Shown piece by piece: positions 1 through 9,529 of a stretch of 64,000 bases of DNA. Each line of letters starts with the position of its first letter. Positions within the stretch are counted from its first letter, which is position 1. The notes under the pieces are model-generated. The model was not told the origin of the DNA. It searched no databases and saw nothing but the letters and a program-made list of their open reading frames with translations. Source of the stretch: Chengkuizengella axinellae (GTDB lineage: Bacteria; Bacillota; Bacilli; Paenibacillales; KCTC-33759); assembly GCF_030730905.1 (NCBI RefSeq), contig NZ_JAVAMP010000002.1, positions 1 through 64,000 on the forward strand. The letters run 5' to 3'. A program made the position numbers and the translations under genes.

Positions 1-1
1 G

Positions 2-1249
2 CCAGGGACAACAATAGAACATGGGGTTCGTGTACCGGGTACCCAATTTGAATTAGATCCTGTACAAGGGGCATTTAATATTGGAACCATGATTCGGTGG
101 TTGGATTATAACGACACTTGGCTGGCGCAAGAATGGGGACACCCTTCGGATAACTTAGGTGCGATTCTGGCAGTGGCAGATTACATGAGTCGTGGGAGAC
201 TAGCAGAAGGAAGAGCACCATTGATCATGAAGGATGTGTTGACCGCATCGATTAAAGCCCATGAAATTCAAGGTGTCTTAGCGTTAGAGAACAGCTTGAA
301 TCGAGTGGGACTGGATCATGTATTGTTTGTGAAGGTGGCATCCACGGCGGTAGCCGCAACGATGTTAGGTGGTACTTTAGAGGAAGTCATGAATGCGGTT
401 TCAAATGCTTGGATTGATAATGCTAGTCTTCGAACGTATCGTCATTTTCCAAACACAGGCTCAAGAAAATCTTGGGCAGCAGGGGATGCAACGAGCCGAG
501 CAGTCTGGTTGTCCTTGATCGCGAAAAAGGGAGAAATGGGATATGCAACTGCACTGACAGCGGAAAAATGGGGATTCCAGGATGTATTGTTTAAAGGGGA
601 GCAGCTCACGCTTGCACGTCCTTTGGATTCATACGTCATGGAGCAGGTATTGTTTAAAGTCTCTTTCCCGGCGGAGTTTCATGCGCAAACTGCGGTAGAG
701 TGTGCTTTGAAGCTGCACGATGAAGTGAAGGATCGTTTGGATGATATTGATAAAATCACGATCAACACGCATGAGGCTGCCATTCGTATCATTGATAAAA
801 AAGGACCATTAAAAAACCCAGCAGATCGAGATCACTGCTTGCAATATATGACGGCGATAGGATTGATCTTTGGGGATTTAACGGCAGAGCATTATGAAGA
901 AGAAATCGCGGTGGACCCACGCATTGATGGATTACGAGAGAAAATGGTCGTAGAGGAAAACGAGCAGTACAGTGTGGATTATTTGGATGGCGATAAACGC
1001 TCCATAGCAAACGCCATACAGGTTCATTTTAAAGATGGGAGCACAACGGAAAAGATCGCAGTAGAATATCCATTGGGTCATCGTAAAAGACGTAGCGAGG
1101 CAAAACCAAAATTAGTAGAGAAGTTTGAACAAAACTTAGCGACTAGGTTCCCAACTAAAAAAGTAGAATCGATCGTTCAGCTATGTATGGATCAAACACG
1201 ATTAGAAGAAACAGCTGTGCATGATTTTATGAAATTATTTAAAATTTAG
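2..1249 (+). CDS. prpD: 2-methylcitrate dehydratase, MmgE/PrpD family (5' end outside window)
   Basis: Dehydrates 2-methylcitrate in the cytosolic methylcitrate cycle that disposes of propionyl-CoA. The frame is open from base 2 and reads through [12 protein letters not shown] into [11 protein letters not shown] and [10 protein letters not shown], which are hallmark PrpD segments. The gene therefore begins upstream of the window, and the ATG at 89 is an internal methionine. The C-terminal part runs complete to TAG at 1247-1249. prpB follows on the same strand after a strong inverted repeat. The methylcitrate synthase gene is expected just upstream (inference). The family assignment is secure. 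Activity on ordinary citrate is a known possibility for MmgE-type proteins and cannot be excluded here. Confidence 0.93.
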   Translation, partial: PGTTIEHGVRVPGTQFELDPVQGAFNIGTMIRWLDYNDTWLAQEWGHPSDNLGAILAVADYMSRGRLAEGRAPLIMKDVLTASIKAHEIQGVLALENSLNRVGLDHVLFVKVASTAVAATMLGGTLEEVMNAVSNAWIDNASLRTYRHFPNTGSRKSWAAGDATSRAVWLSLIAKKGEMGYATALTAEKWGFQDVLFKGEQLTLARPLDSYVMEQVLFKVSFPAEFHAQTAVECALKLHDEVKDRLDDIDKITINTHEAAIRIIDKKGPLKNPADRDHCLQYMTAIGLIFGDLTAEHYEEEIAVDPRIDGLREKMVVEENEQYSVDYLDGDKRSIANAIQVHFKDGSTTEKIAVEYPLGHRKRRSEAKPKLVEKFEQNLATRFPTKKVESIVQLCMDQTRLEETAVHDFMKLFKI

Positions 1250-1283
1250 TATTATAACCTCTTTGAAAAGAACTACAATAAAT

Positions 1284-1318
1284 CTCTCTCAGTAGGCTTT
1301 AATCCTCTACTGAGAGAG
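1284..1318 (+). terminator. Hairpin between prpD and prpB
   Basis: Perfect 12-bp arms (CTCTCTCAGTAG at 1284-1295 and its complement at 1307-1318) enclose an 11-nt loop. They are followed by AATTATAATTTTTA, a weak U-rich tail. It could be a terminator or an attenuating or stabilising stem separating prpD from prpB. The stem is certain; the function is inferred. Confidence 0.6.
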
Positions 1319-1380
1319 AATTATAATTTTTATGAGTATGAATGGCAATATGACATCGATAGTGTAATAGGAGGGTTAGA

Positions 1381-2319
1381 ATGGCATGGTTAATAGAAGA
1401 AGGTAGTACTCAGTCTGAATTAGCACAGAGATTTAAGGACCTAATGAATTCAAATACAATTCTTAAAATACCAGGTGTCCACAATGGAATGGCTGCATTG
1501 ATTGCTAAAAGTGTAGGATTCCAAAGTTTGTACTTATCAGGAGCTGCCTACACCGCTAGCCGTGGATTGCCAGATTTGGGTATTGTAAGTTCAGATGAAG
1601 TTGCAACCTGTGCTCGTGACTTAATAAGAAATACAAATTTACCCTTATTAGTAGATATTGATACAGGTTTTGGTGGAATATTGAATGTTGCTCGCACTGC
1701 TAGAGAGATGGTAGAAGCCCGAGTAGCAGCTGTACAAATAGAGGATCAGGAATTACCCAAAAAATGCGGTCATTTAAATGGTAAAAAGCTAGTTTCAACT
1801 AGAGATATGATGCAAAAAATTCGTACCTTGAAAGAGGTTAGTCCTTCTTTGATTGTGATCGCTCGTACTGATGCTAAAGATGTTGAAGGGATGGAGGCAG
1901 CTATAGAAAGAGCAAACTGTTACGTAGAAGCAGGTGCAGATGGTATTTTTCCAGAAGCATTAAGATCGGAAGAAGAATTTCAAACAATGAACCGATTTAT
2001 AAAAGCACCATTGCTAGCAAATATGACTGAATTTGGGAAAACACCTTACTATACTGCAAAACAATTTGAGCAATGGGGATATCAAATGGTCATTTATCCA
2101 GTTACATCGTTAAGAGTTGCAGCTAAAGCGATGGAGCAAGTTTTTACAGAAATTTTGGAAACAGGCACCCAAGTTAAATCCCTTAAAAAGATGCAAACGA
2201 GAGAAGAACTGTATGATAGAATTCTTTACTATGCTTATGAAGATTTAGATGAGAGTATTGCCCAAACTATACTGCCTAGAGATAACCATCCCATCAAAAA
2301 TAAAAATAAGGTAAAATAA
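1381..2319 (+). CDS. prpB: Methylisocitrate lyase
   Basis: Splits 2-methylisocitrate into pyruvate and succinate, the last step of the methylcitrate cycle. The 312-residue protein has the isocitrate lyase/PEP mutase fold signatures: VDIDTGFGG (residues 91-99, metal-binding Asp92/Asp94), QIEDQ (119-123) and the active-site loop KKCGH (127-131, Cys129). Length matches PrpB rather than the longer isocitrate lyases. The ATG at 1381 follows AGGAGGG with good spacing. It lies 130 bp downstream of prpD, so the two probably share a pathway and possibly a transcript, subject to the intervening stem. Confidence 0.95.
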   Translation: MAWLIEEGSTQSELAQRFKDLMNSNTILKIPGVHNGMAALIAKSVGFQSLYLSGAAYTASRGLPDLGIVSSDEVATCARDLIRNTNLPLLVDIDTGFGGILNVARTAREMVEARVAAVQIEDQELPKKCGHLNGKKLVSTRDMMQKIRTLKEVSPSLIVIARTDAKDVEGMEAAIERANCYVEAGADGIFPEALRSEEEFQTMNRFIKAPLLANMTEFGKTPYYTAKQFEQWGYQMVIYPVTSLRVAAKAMEQVFTEILETGTQVKSLKKMQTREELYDRILYYAYEDLDESIAQTILPRDNHPIKNKNKVK

Positions 2320-2724
2320 TTCCTCTATTTTCATTTCACAAGAAAGTTCAACGAGTTTTCTATCATTTTATTATATTAGATTCGATAGGGATTTATTAAG
2401 TGAACAACTGTTTAATAATAAAGTGGATACTTATGTTTATCTATGAAAATCAGAACAATTAAGTATCCACAATAGGTATTAAATTGTAATATTAATAGGA
2501 TTTGATCTTTCTTACATATACTTTTTGCGGGATGTTCTAATCCCGCAAAAGTAATAGGTCGATCATAACCTGCCACCTCCATGTGGCAATTCCGACACCA
2601 GTTCATCCATGAACTAGGAATTCTAAGAAGATTTACATCACTTTTGTAGGTATGTTGTTAATGTGGGGTCCCGAAAAGTATTCGGATTTCTCTCCAAAGA
2701 ATCTTCTTCACTTTTTGGGGTGCT
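2320..2724. repeat. Gene-free repeat locus A (hairpins plus palindromic units)
   Basis: No convincing gene. From left to right it holds: an 11-bp stem at 2423-2433/2460-2470; a palindrome TTTTGCGGGA/TCCCGCAAAA at 2523-2550; a hairpin TGCCAC-6-GTGGCA at 2571-2588; a hairpin AGTTCAT-CC-ATGAACT at 2600-2615; and a 58-bp palindromic unit at 2664-2721. The same kinds of hairpin and unit recur near 33.8-34.1 kb and 36.8 kb (hairpins), and at 56.7 kb (unit), so this is a dispersed repeat family. Small open frames across it are best seen as chance. Confidence 0.7.
2664..2721 (-). repeat. About 57-bp palindromic dispersed repeat, copy 1
   Basis: On the minus strand it reads ACCCCAAAAAGTGAAG, then a variable middle, then TACTTTTCGGG. 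The outer arms (ACCCC-AAAAAGT and ACTTTT-CGGG) are mutually complementary. It abuts the 3' end of the M3 peptidase gene (stop at 2725) and might serve as its transcript end. Related copies: 33906-33960, 34017-34073 and 56688-56743. Confidence 0.7.
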
Positions 2725-4437
2725 TTATAGTTGTTTGTCATCCACTTCATTTAACCAAGCCTCAATCTCACCTACTACGGACTGAACACAACCATTCTCA
2801 AATGGTGATATCAAACTTGCTTCGGTTACAAGCTCTACAAATGATTTACTTCCCCCTAATTTACACAAGTGTAAATAATCATCCCATGCTTCAGCAGGGT
2901 TTTCAGCTGATCTTTTCCAAAATTGCAAAGCGCAAATTTGAGCTAGGGTGTAGTCAATATAGTAAAATGGAATTTTGAATATGTGGGATTGTTTGTGCCA
3001 AAAACCTCCATTTTCTAGATACTCATTGTCATCATACATGCGATGAGGCAAATATGTTTTTTCAATTTCTCTCCACTTAGCTTTTCTTTGCTGTGGAGTA
3101 GCTTGCGGGTAATCGTATACAAAATGCTGGAACTCATCAACAGCTACACCATATGGTATAAACAAAATAGCTCCACTTAAGTGAGAGAACTTATATTTCT
3201 CGGTGTTTTCTTCAAACAGCAATTCCATCCATGGCCAAGTTAGAAATTCCATGCTCATAGAATGAATTTCACATGCTTCAGCTGTAGGCCATTGATATTC
3301 AGGTATATTCAATGAACGACTCGTATAAACCTGAAAGGCGTGACCAGCTTCATGTGTTAGAATGTCTATATCATCTGAAGTCCCGTTGAAGTTAGCAAAT
3401 ATAAATGGAGACCCATACTCGTTAATATAAGTGCAGTAACCACCACCAGCTTTTCCTTTTTTACTAACTAAGTCCATTAATTCATTGTTGGCCATAAATT
3501 GAAAGAATTCATTTGTTTCAGGAGATAGTTCTTTGTACATCTTCTTCCCTTGATTAACAATCCATTCTGCATCACCTTTTGGAGCAGCGTTGCCAGTCTT
3601 AAAGTCAAAGCCTTCATCATAATTGTATAAATTTGGTACATTAATACGTTCTTGCTGTCTTTTACGAAGTTTTGTAGCTAAAGGTACAATGATTTCTCTA
3701 ACTTGTTTTCTAAAGTTGGCAACCATCCTAGCATCATAATCTGTTCTCGTCATTCTGTTATAACCTAACTCAGTGAAAGTTTTGTATCCTAAGGATTTAG
3801 CGATTTTTGTACGTATTTTAACTAATTGGTCATAAATGTCGTCTATTTTTTCTTCATGCTCAACAAAAAAGGCAGTTCTAGCATTATCTGCTTTTTTACG
3901 AATAATACGATCAGAGGATTGGCTATAAGCACTCAGCTGTGTTAAGTTTAGCTCTTCACCTTCGAATTGAATTTTTGCTGACGCCATTAATTTAACATAA
4001 TCACTAGATAATTTATTTTCTAATTGTAGATCTTCGATAATTTCAGGTGAAAAAGTTTTTAATGTCAGTTCAGCCAAATCAAAGAGTTGCCTACCGAATT
4101 TTTCTTCTAGTTGATCACGGAACTTTGAATTTACTAATGCTTTATATAATTTACTCGTTATATCCTGCATAATCGGTGTGTTTTCATCCATAAATTCTTG
4201 TTCTTTTTTGTAAAACTCATCATTCGTATCCACAGTATGTCTTATGTATACTAGCTGACTCATAGAATCGAAAGAATTGCGGATATGATTTATTTTATTC
4301 ATGGTCTGGATTTGAGCTTCTGCATGGTCTGCATTTTTAAATTGCTGTAACAATCCTTTGAACTGTTGTTTAATATCTTCTAAATTAGGTCTTACATATT
4401 CCATTTCACTAAATTTCACACTATTTTTAAATTCCAT
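2725..4437 (-). CDS. M3-family oligoendopeptidase (PepF-like zinc metallopeptidase)
   Basis: Cytosolic zinc peptidase that trims oligopeptides. The HEAGH motif (His362, Glu363, His366 from the chosen start) is preceded by ILT, and the C-terminal helical half is intact. No signal peptide. The start is uncertain. The frame is open up to a TTG at 4545, but the family start (KFSEMEYVRPNLE) fits ATG at 4437, giving 570 residues, close to the usual ~565. Upstream in-frame ATGs at 4488 and 4512 are alternatives; AGGGAGG lies 14 nt before the one at 4488. It stands alone, divergent from the endonuclease gene and convergent with prpB. Confidence 0.9.
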   Translation of the reverse strand: MEFKNSVKFSEMEYVRPNLEDIKQQFKGLLQQFKNADHAEAQIQTMNKINHIRNSFDSMSQLVYIRHTVDTNDEFYKKEQEFMDENTPIMQDITSKLYKALVNSKFRDQLEEKFGRQLFDLAELTLKTFSPEIIEDLQLENKLSSDYVKLMASAKIQFEGEELNLTQLSAYSQSSDRIIRKKADNARTAFFVEHEEKIDDIYDQLVKIRTKIAKSLGYKTFTELGYNRMTRTDYDARMVANFRKQVREIIVPLATKLRKRQQERINVPNLYNYDEGFDFKTGNAAPKGDAEWIVNQGKKMYKELSPETNEFFQFMANNELMDLVSKKGKAGGGYCTYINEYGSPFIFANFNGTSDDIDILTHEAGHAFQVYTSRSLNIPEYQWPTAEACEIHSMSMEFLTWPWMELLFEENTEKYKFSHLSGAILFIPYGVAVDEFQHFVYDYPQATPQQRKAKWREIEKTYLPHRMYDDNEYLENGGFWHKQSHIFKIPFYYIDYTLAQICALQFWKRSAENPAEAWDDYLHLCKLGGSKSFVELVTEASLISPFENGCVQSVVGEIEAWLNEVDDKQL

Positions 4438-4652
4438 AACATCCATCCATTTCTGTTCGAATTTAAATCCACTATATATATATTCCATATAAACGTTGAA
4501 TTCCTCCCTCATTTTTAATTCTTTTTGAAAAGGGGGAATTGACAACTAGTTTATTTTTCATCATGGTCTGGAAACACTTAATAACAATAACAACCATAAT
4601 ATATGTCATAATATTCTAATTCGCGTTATACTTAAAATAGGAGGGATTTTAA

Positions 4653-5522
4653 ATGAGTATAAGTATAGGTTTTGATCCCAATTTCTTAGGTGAAGATTTC
4701 ATGATAAAAGTTCCAAGACTTATTGGACAAACGAAAATAGATGCATTAAATGATGGAGAAATGTTTCACTATACACATTTTTCTTTAGTGATGAATAATA
4801 AGCGTAGATTTTTAGTTTATGGAGCTAACAATGTAGATAAAAATACAATGAAAAATATTAGGCGAGGCGATGACTGGCACTTTTGTGAACGGATTGGTGT
4901 TGAGAATCAGATTGGGAATGAATTGTACCGCAATAACCCTTGGGACCGAGGACATATGGTTCGCAGAAGAGATGTATGCTGGGGGAGCATAGAAGAAGCA
5001 AAACAAGCAAATTTTGATTCATTTTGCTGGGGGAATATTGTTTTACAGCACGGTGAAATTAATCAAGGGATATGGAATCAAATTGAAAACTGGATTTTAG
5101 AACATGAAGATAATTATATGAAGAAAATCTCCATATTTACGGGTCCTATTTTTACAGATCAAGATAGAGAATACTGTGGAGTAGATCAAAAGTTGGATTG
5201 TGGTATCCATATACCAGCTGGATTTTGGAAAGTCATGTTTTATGTAAATAGAAAAAGAAAGCTGCGTTCGTTAGCCTTTGTAATTAAGCAGGATGATTTT
5301 TGGTTTAATGAGTATGGAAAGTTGTTTAAAACGATTGAAAATTATCAGGTTCCACTCAACATGATTAGTCAAATTACAGGTATTGAGTTTGAGGATGTTT
5401 TATATGAAACGAACCCATTATTTTTTTGGGGGAACCAATTTACATTTACTAATAGTATAAGTACTCCAGAATTTTATAGTATTCGTGACAAAAAAGATCT
5501 AGTGATCATGCGTGAAAGATAA
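4653..5522 (+). CDS. DNA/RNA non-specific endonuclease (DRGH/NUC1 family)
   Basis: Metal-dependent nuclease of the beta-beta-alpha-Me superfamily. It carries WDRGHM with the catalytic signature Asp98-Arg99-Gly100-His101, and downstream FCWGNIVLQHGEINQG supplies the Asn-rich metal site typical of the family. There is no signal peptide or membrane segment, which is unusual because many relatives are secreted. The intracellular target or inhibitor is unknown, and no immunity-like gene adjoins it. ATG at 4653 follows GGAGGG. Followed 65 bp later by a GNAT acetyltransferase. Confidence 0.88.
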   Translation: MSISIGFDPNFLGEDFMIKVPRLIGQTKIDALNDGEMFHYTHFSLVMNNKRRFLVYGANNVDKNTMKNIRRGDDWHFCERIGVENQIGNELYRNNPWDRGHMVRRRDVCWGSIEEAKQANFDSFCWGNIVLQHGEINQGIWNQIENWILEHEDNYMKKISIFTGPIFTDQDREYCGVDQKLDCGIHIPAGFWKVMFYVNRKRKLRSLAFVIKQDDFWFNEYGKLFKTIENYQVPLNMISQITGIEFEDVLYETNPLFFWGNQFTFTNSISTPEFYSIRDKKDLVIMRER

Positions 5523-5586
5523 TTGGAATCGATGAAACATTATATAAGAAACTTAGAAAAACAATGAACACAAGACGGAGGAATAT

Positions 5587-6174
5587 ATGCAACTCAACAT
5601 GATAGAAATAGTAGGCACTAAGGTTACACTAAGAGATTTAACAGAAAAAGATGTTCAGCTAATGTATTATTGGAATTACGAGGCGGAGGATAGAGAGCAT
5701 ATAAAGTGGAATGGCCCATACTATCCAAGACCAGAAAAGACGCTAGAGCAATTTGTAGAAGATCATAAAAATGATTTACTAAAAGTAGGCACTGATCAAC
5801 CGAGGAAAGTTTTAGTCATTGAAGTGAATGGTAAGCTAGTTGGTACAGTCGGTTGGTATTGGGAGGATGAGTGTACAAACTGGCTCAGTAACGGCATTGT
5901 CATTTATGATTCAAATTATTGGTCAGGTGGTTATGGAACAGAGGCCTTTTCATTATGGACGGATTATATTTTTGAACATATGGACGTTGTAAGAGTAGGA
6001 ATATCTACTTGGTCAGGTAATGAAAGAATGATAGCGTTGGCCAGTAAAATGGGTATGAGCATGGAAGGTAGAATTCGAAAAGCTAGAATCGTTGATGGGG
6101 AGTATTTTGATTCAGTTAAGATGGGGATGTTACGAGAAGAGTGGGAAGCTTTGAAAAGGGGAACTAGAAATTGA
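5587..6174 (+). CDS. GNAT acetyltransferase, RimJ/RimL-like
   Basis: 195-residue acetyl-CoA-dependent N-acetyltransferase. It starts with TLRDLTEKDVQLMYYW, typical of RimJ/RimL-type proteins. The acetyl-CoA pyrophosphate loop is in SGGYGTEAFSLW, followed by NERMIALASKMGMSMEGRIRKA, the conserved C-terminal pattern. Substrate cannot be told from sequence; protein N-termini or small amines are usual for relatives. ATG at 5587 follows ACGGAGG. A clear terminator stands at 6321-6360. Confidence 0.88.
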   Translation: MQLNMIEIVGTKVTLRDLTEKDVQLMYYWNYEAEDREHIKWNGPYYPRPEKTLEQFVEDHKNDLLKVGTDQPRKVLVIEVNGKLVGTVGWYWEDECTNWLSNGIVIYDSNYWSGGYGTEAFSLWTDYIFEHMDVVRVGISTWSGNERMIALASKMGMSMEGRIRKARIVDGEYFDSVKMGMLREEWEALKRGTRN

Positions 6175-6320
6175 AAAAAGTGAGACTATGCCATGAGATT
6201 ATCTATGAATAGTGAAAATGTGTTAGGACTGGAGATCAAAGACTAACATTGATTACTTAGAAACGATTGAAAATGAAGACTTGGAGTGGGAATATCATGA
6301 ATAAGTTTAGTATTGCAAGT

Positions 6321-6360
6321 AAGGGGAATTCCTGTTCATAATGGAGTTCCCCTTTTTTTA
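6321..6360 (+). terminator. Rho-independent terminator after the GNAT gene
   Basis: AAGGGGAATTCC pairs imperfectly with GGAGTTCCCCTT across a short loop and is followed by seven T. It is about 150 bp past the GNAT stop; the bases between hold no recognisable gene. Confidence 0.8.
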
Positions 6361-6418
6361 AAACTATATGTAGAGAAATGTTCGAGCATAGTTTCAAATA
6401 TATTGGTGAATCCATACT

Positions 6419-7030
6419 CTAGTGATCTGATAGGCTTTTCTCCATCGCATCAGCAATTTGAATAGACTCATGTTGATTGGTTGTTCTTAATCCATGAATC
6501 GCATTCTTCCTTCTTTCAATTGGATGATTTTGATTTAACTTAAATTTACATTGTATGTTCTTAATTTCAATTTCAAATCCTACTATATGCTTCACTAAAT
6601 TTTGGTTATATTCAGAAGAAATATCAACTTTCCAAGGGGTTTCAAATCCGGATTCATATGTATCCACCATCGATTCTAGTTGGTTCATGACTGTTTCCCC
6701 ATTATTTTGAATAACAAACTTACCATAAATGTGTACGGCCATATAATTCCAAGTAGGTACTGTATTTTCTTCTGCGTACCACTGTGGAGAGATATAAGCG
6801 TGAGGCCCTTGAAATATTATTAAAACCTCATCTCCTTCTAACTCCTTCCACTGTTGATTGGCTCTTGCCATATGTCCATATAACTTCTTGGCTTTTTGAT
6901 CAATAGAAAAAGGTAAATGTGAAGCAGAAAGTCTATCATGACTGGAAATTAACATGCCAAAGCTATTTTGTTTTAAAAATTCATAAATTTGTTGTTCATC
7001 TTCTATTTTAAAGTGTTTTGGTGTGTACAT
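6419..7030 (-). CDS. paiB: PaiB-like FMN-binding protein
   Basis: 203-residue protein of the PaiB family. B. subtilis PaiB is linked to control of sporulation and degradative-enzyme genes, and the fold is a split-barrel flavin binder. It begins MYTPKHFKIED and carries QGPHAYISPQWY and VPTWNYMAVHIYG, both diagnostic. The ATG at 7030 follows AGGAGGT; the frame is open further upstream without a ribosome site. The partner paiA acetyltransferase is not adjacent, although an unrelated GNAT gene lies convergent at 5587-6174. Confidence 0.9.
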   Translation of the reverse strand: MYTPKHFKIEDEQQIYEFLKQNSFGMLISSHDRLSASHLPFSIDQKAKKLYGHMARANQQWKELEGDEVLIIFQGPHAYISPQWYAEENTVPTWNYMAVHIYGKFVIQNNGETVMNQLESMVDTYESGFETPWKVDISSEYNQNLVKHIVGFEIEIKNIQCKFKLNQNHPIERRKNAIHGLRTTNQHESIQIADAMEKSLSDH

Positions 7031-7192
7031 TTGTTTACCTCCTAATCTAGGATTTGTTTTTGATTTTTTTAAGAATCTAATTGATGGGATTACGTGGTTT
7101 ATAAGTACAAGCAATGATCCGCCGTGTGGTTCATAAATAGCACTATCAGTTTCACCGGTAATCTTAGAAAAACTGATTATTCTTTTGGGTTA

Positions 7193-7240
7193 AGAGTCGT
7201 AAAGGATTTTCACGCCCTTTTACCTCACGGCTCTTTTATT
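7193..7240 (+). terminator. Possible terminator-like stem
   Basis: AGAGTCGTAAAGG can pair with CCTCACGGCTCT using G-U pairs, followed by TTTTATTTTT. No plus-strand gene obviously precedes it, so it may belong to decayed material. Confidence 0.35.
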
Positions 7241-7270
7241 TTTAACTCAACATTCTTTAAAGAATCCTTT

Positions 7271-7505
7271 TCATGAACAAGTGAGACTACAATTAATTCC
7301 TATAATCATTAGCAATATACTTAAGAAATATGGTACTTTAGCAGCTATATCTTCGAGAGTTGTTGCAAGATATCCTGGAGGTTTAGACCATTCTTCTAGA
7401 TGTGGAACTTAATTAACATTTGCTAAATGAATCCTGAATCAAACCAAATAAAATTGTACCAGAAAGAATGAATACACTTCCGATATACCTAAAAGATTTA
7501 AACAA
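7271..7505 (-). pseudogene. Broken small membrane protein gene
   Basis: On the minus strand a TTG at 7505 behind AAAGGAAG opens a hydrophobic frame (FKSFRYIGSVFILSGTILFG), which stops at TAA after about 30 residues. A neighbouring frame then continues HLEEWSKPPGYLATTLEDIA, then KVPYFLSILLMIIGI, ending at 7271. The two pieces together look like a two-helix membrane protein of about 80 residues interrupted by a stop and a +1 shift. Family not recognised. Confidence 0.45.
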
Positions 7506-7653
7506 GAAAACTTCCTTTCTTAATTCACTTTTCTATTGAATATATTACCATATTATTTCTAGCAAAGATTCATTAAATCACAATTCTATTTCACCTTAAA
7601 TTAATGCCAAAACAGTGTTGAAATTAGTATATTAGAAGCTTATAAACAAACAA

Positions 7654-7687
7654 AATCCTAAGCTCACACTAATCTGAGCTTAGGATT
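7654..7687 (-). terminator. Terminator of the subtilase gene
   Basis: Perfect 13-bp inverted repeat (7654-7666 with 7675-7687, 8-nt loop). On the minus strand it is followed by TTTGTTTGTTT. It lies about 80 bp beyond the subtilase stop. Confidence 0.85.
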
Positions 7688-7765
7688 AAAATGAATGACT
7701 TTTATAATCAAAGAATTAGATTAAGGGTTAAATAAGATAGATTGTTCAAATGATATTCATTGTTT

Positions 7766-9529
7766 CTAGTCTACTTTTGGTTCCAATAATGCGTTAACTG
7801 TACTCTGTTCAATTTTTACATCATCTACTCCAGCCTCTACCAAGCTGCCGCCAGCAGCATCCGCAGCTTCAAATTGCAGCTGAATGGTTTGACCTGCATA
7901 GGCAGATAAGTCTATTGTTTGATTAGACCAATTTGCATCTTGATCAACACCTGCACCAAGTTCTTCAAAAAGTGTAACCTCATTTCCATTTGCTTGGATA
8001 ACACTCAAGCTGAAGAAATCCGCACTGGTGGCATTTGAATAATGACTAAAATAACTTGAGAAAGTTAAAGTTAAGTTTCCGTCTGCTGGTAAAGTAATTT
8101 CAGGAGAAAGAATCGATGTATTTCCATTATCTATATCATTTGCCCCAACGGAGCTTCCGGCACTTGCACCAGTTACCAGTCCAAAACTTCCACTAGTTGT
8201 CGTTCCTAATTGTTTGCTTCCACTGTAACTTGTAGATTGAGGATTAGCTCGTTCCCACATTCCAGTAGTAGCAGAGTCACTACCGTTAGGATCTGAAGTC
8301 CATCCTTTATCAGATTCAAAATCATCTTCAAACACTACAGTTGGATCTGGATCGGGATCAGGGACGTCCCCTCCACTAACTGCACTAAATGCATTAATTC
8401 TACCATGTTCCCAATAAGTACCTGTACCTGGAATTGGGTCTGCTGTACTTTCAATGGCAGCTCTTATTTCAGTATTTGATAAACCTTGAGATGCAAGCAA
8501 GCCAGCTAAACCTGCTGTATGTGGTGAAGCCATTGATGTTCCGCTTAATGAAGTGTAACCTCCACCAAGCTGAGTTGACATAATATCCTCACCAGGAGCA
8601 GCTACATCTACCCAATCACCATAAGTAGAAAACCATGCTATATCATCATTTGAATCTGTAGCAGCAACTGCCAATGAATTTGTGTAGTAAGCAGGATAAT
8701 GTGGGTTAGAAGTACCTGCGTTTCCAGCCGCCGCTATAACTACTACACCTTGATTCCATGCATAGTTAACTGCATCTTCAACAGCGCTTGAAGGAGACGT
8801 GCTTCCTAGACTTAAGTTAATCACATCTGCGCCGTTATCAGCTGCATAAGTAATTCCATTAGCAACACCAACATTTGTTCCACTTCCAAATTGATCTAAT
8901 ACACGTACTGCCATGATTTGAACATCTGGAGCAACACCAGCAACACCAGTTCCATTATCAGTAATAGCTCCAACTGTACCTGCTACATGAGTTCCGTGTC
9001 CGTGCTCATCGGAAGCATCACTGTCATTATCTATGAAGTCATAACCTTGTATAACCTTTCCTGCTAAATCCTCATGATTATCTTGCACTCCAGTATCGAT
9101 AACTGCCACTACTACATTTGAGCTGCCAGTTGTGATGTCCCACGCGCTTTCAGCTTCCATAATTTGAGGTCCATATTGGCTGCTTGAATAAAGTGGGTCA
9201 TTAGGAATAAAAAGAGCTTCATATTCAACAATAGCTTCAGCGTATTCAACATCTGCTCTGTTTTTATAGCTTTTTAATGCTTTTTCTACAGATTTTCCTT
9301 TTACTTTTACAACTTCAAAGTTAATTTGTTCGTTTGTCATTGTAATCTCAGCATTTTCTTCTAGATGGATTTGGTTTTTCTTTTCTTTAGAAGTTTTTTC
9401 TTTAAATTTAACTATGATTTCACTTTCTTCAGCTTTAGCGTTGTTCGATTCCGCTGTAGCGCTTGATACGGCTAAAGTAAAAATGAGTGCAATAGCCATA
9501 ATAACAGAAAAAAACGATTTTAATTTCAT
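7766..9529 (-). CDS. Secreted subtilisin-like serine protease with C-terminal beta-sandwich domain
   Basis: 587 residues. In order: signal peptide (1 to about 26, ending SSATA), inhibitor-I9-type propeptide (about 36-107), S8 catalytic domain (about 115-385), an Asp-Pro linker (PDPDPDPT, about 391-398) and a C-terminal domain of about 185 residues. That last domain reads like a carbohydrate- or protein-binding jelly roll. Catalytic triad: Asp145 (VIDTGV), His178 (HGTHVAG) and Ser332 (GTSMASPH); oxyanion Asn270 (AAAGN). All key residues are present, so it should be an active exported protease. ATG at 9529 follows GGAGGG; terminator at 7654-7687. Divergent from the thiolase operon. Confidence 0.95.
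   Translation of the reverse strand: MKLKSFFSVIMAIALIFTLAVSSATAESNNAKAEESEIIVKFKEKTSKEKKNQIHLEENAEITMTNEQINFEVVKVKGKSVEKALKSYKNRADVEYAEAIVEYEALFIPNDPLYSSSQYGPQIMEAESAWDITTGSSNVVVAVIDTGVQDNHEDLAGKVIQGYDFIDNDSDASDEHGHGTHVAGTVGAITDNGTGVAGVAPDVQIMAVRVLDQFGSGTNVGVANGITYAADNGADVINLSLGSTSPSSAVEDAVNYAWNQGVVVIAAAGNAGTSNPHYPAYYTNSLAVAATDSNDDIAWFSTYGDWVDVAAPGEDIMSTQLGGGYTSLSGTSMASPHTAGLAGLLASQGLSNTEIRAAIESTADPIPGTGTYWEHGRINAFSAVSGGDVPDPDPDPTVVFEDDFESDKGWTSDPNGSDSATTGMWERANPQSTSYSGSKQLGTTTSGSFGLVTGASAGSSVGANDIDNGNTSILSPEITLPADGNLTLTFSSYFSHYSNATSADFFSLSVIQANGNEVTLFEELGAGVDQDANWSNQTIDLSAYAGQTIQLQFEAADAAGGSLVEAGVDDVKIEQSTVNALLEPKVD

Noticed and set aside
89-1249. Complete PrpD gene starting at ATG 89
   Set aside because: The frame is open to the window edge with conserved PrpD residues upstream of that ATG, so the gene is cut by the window.
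2523-2550. Terminator for prpB or the M3 peptidase gene
   Set aside because: On both strands the T run is on the 5' side and A on the 3' side of the stem, so it cannot form the usual U tail. It fits the palindromic repeat family better.
2652-2978. Plus-strand frame of 108 codons
   Set aside because: It is antisense to the conserved C-terminus of the M3 peptidase and starts in the repeat, so it is a shadow.
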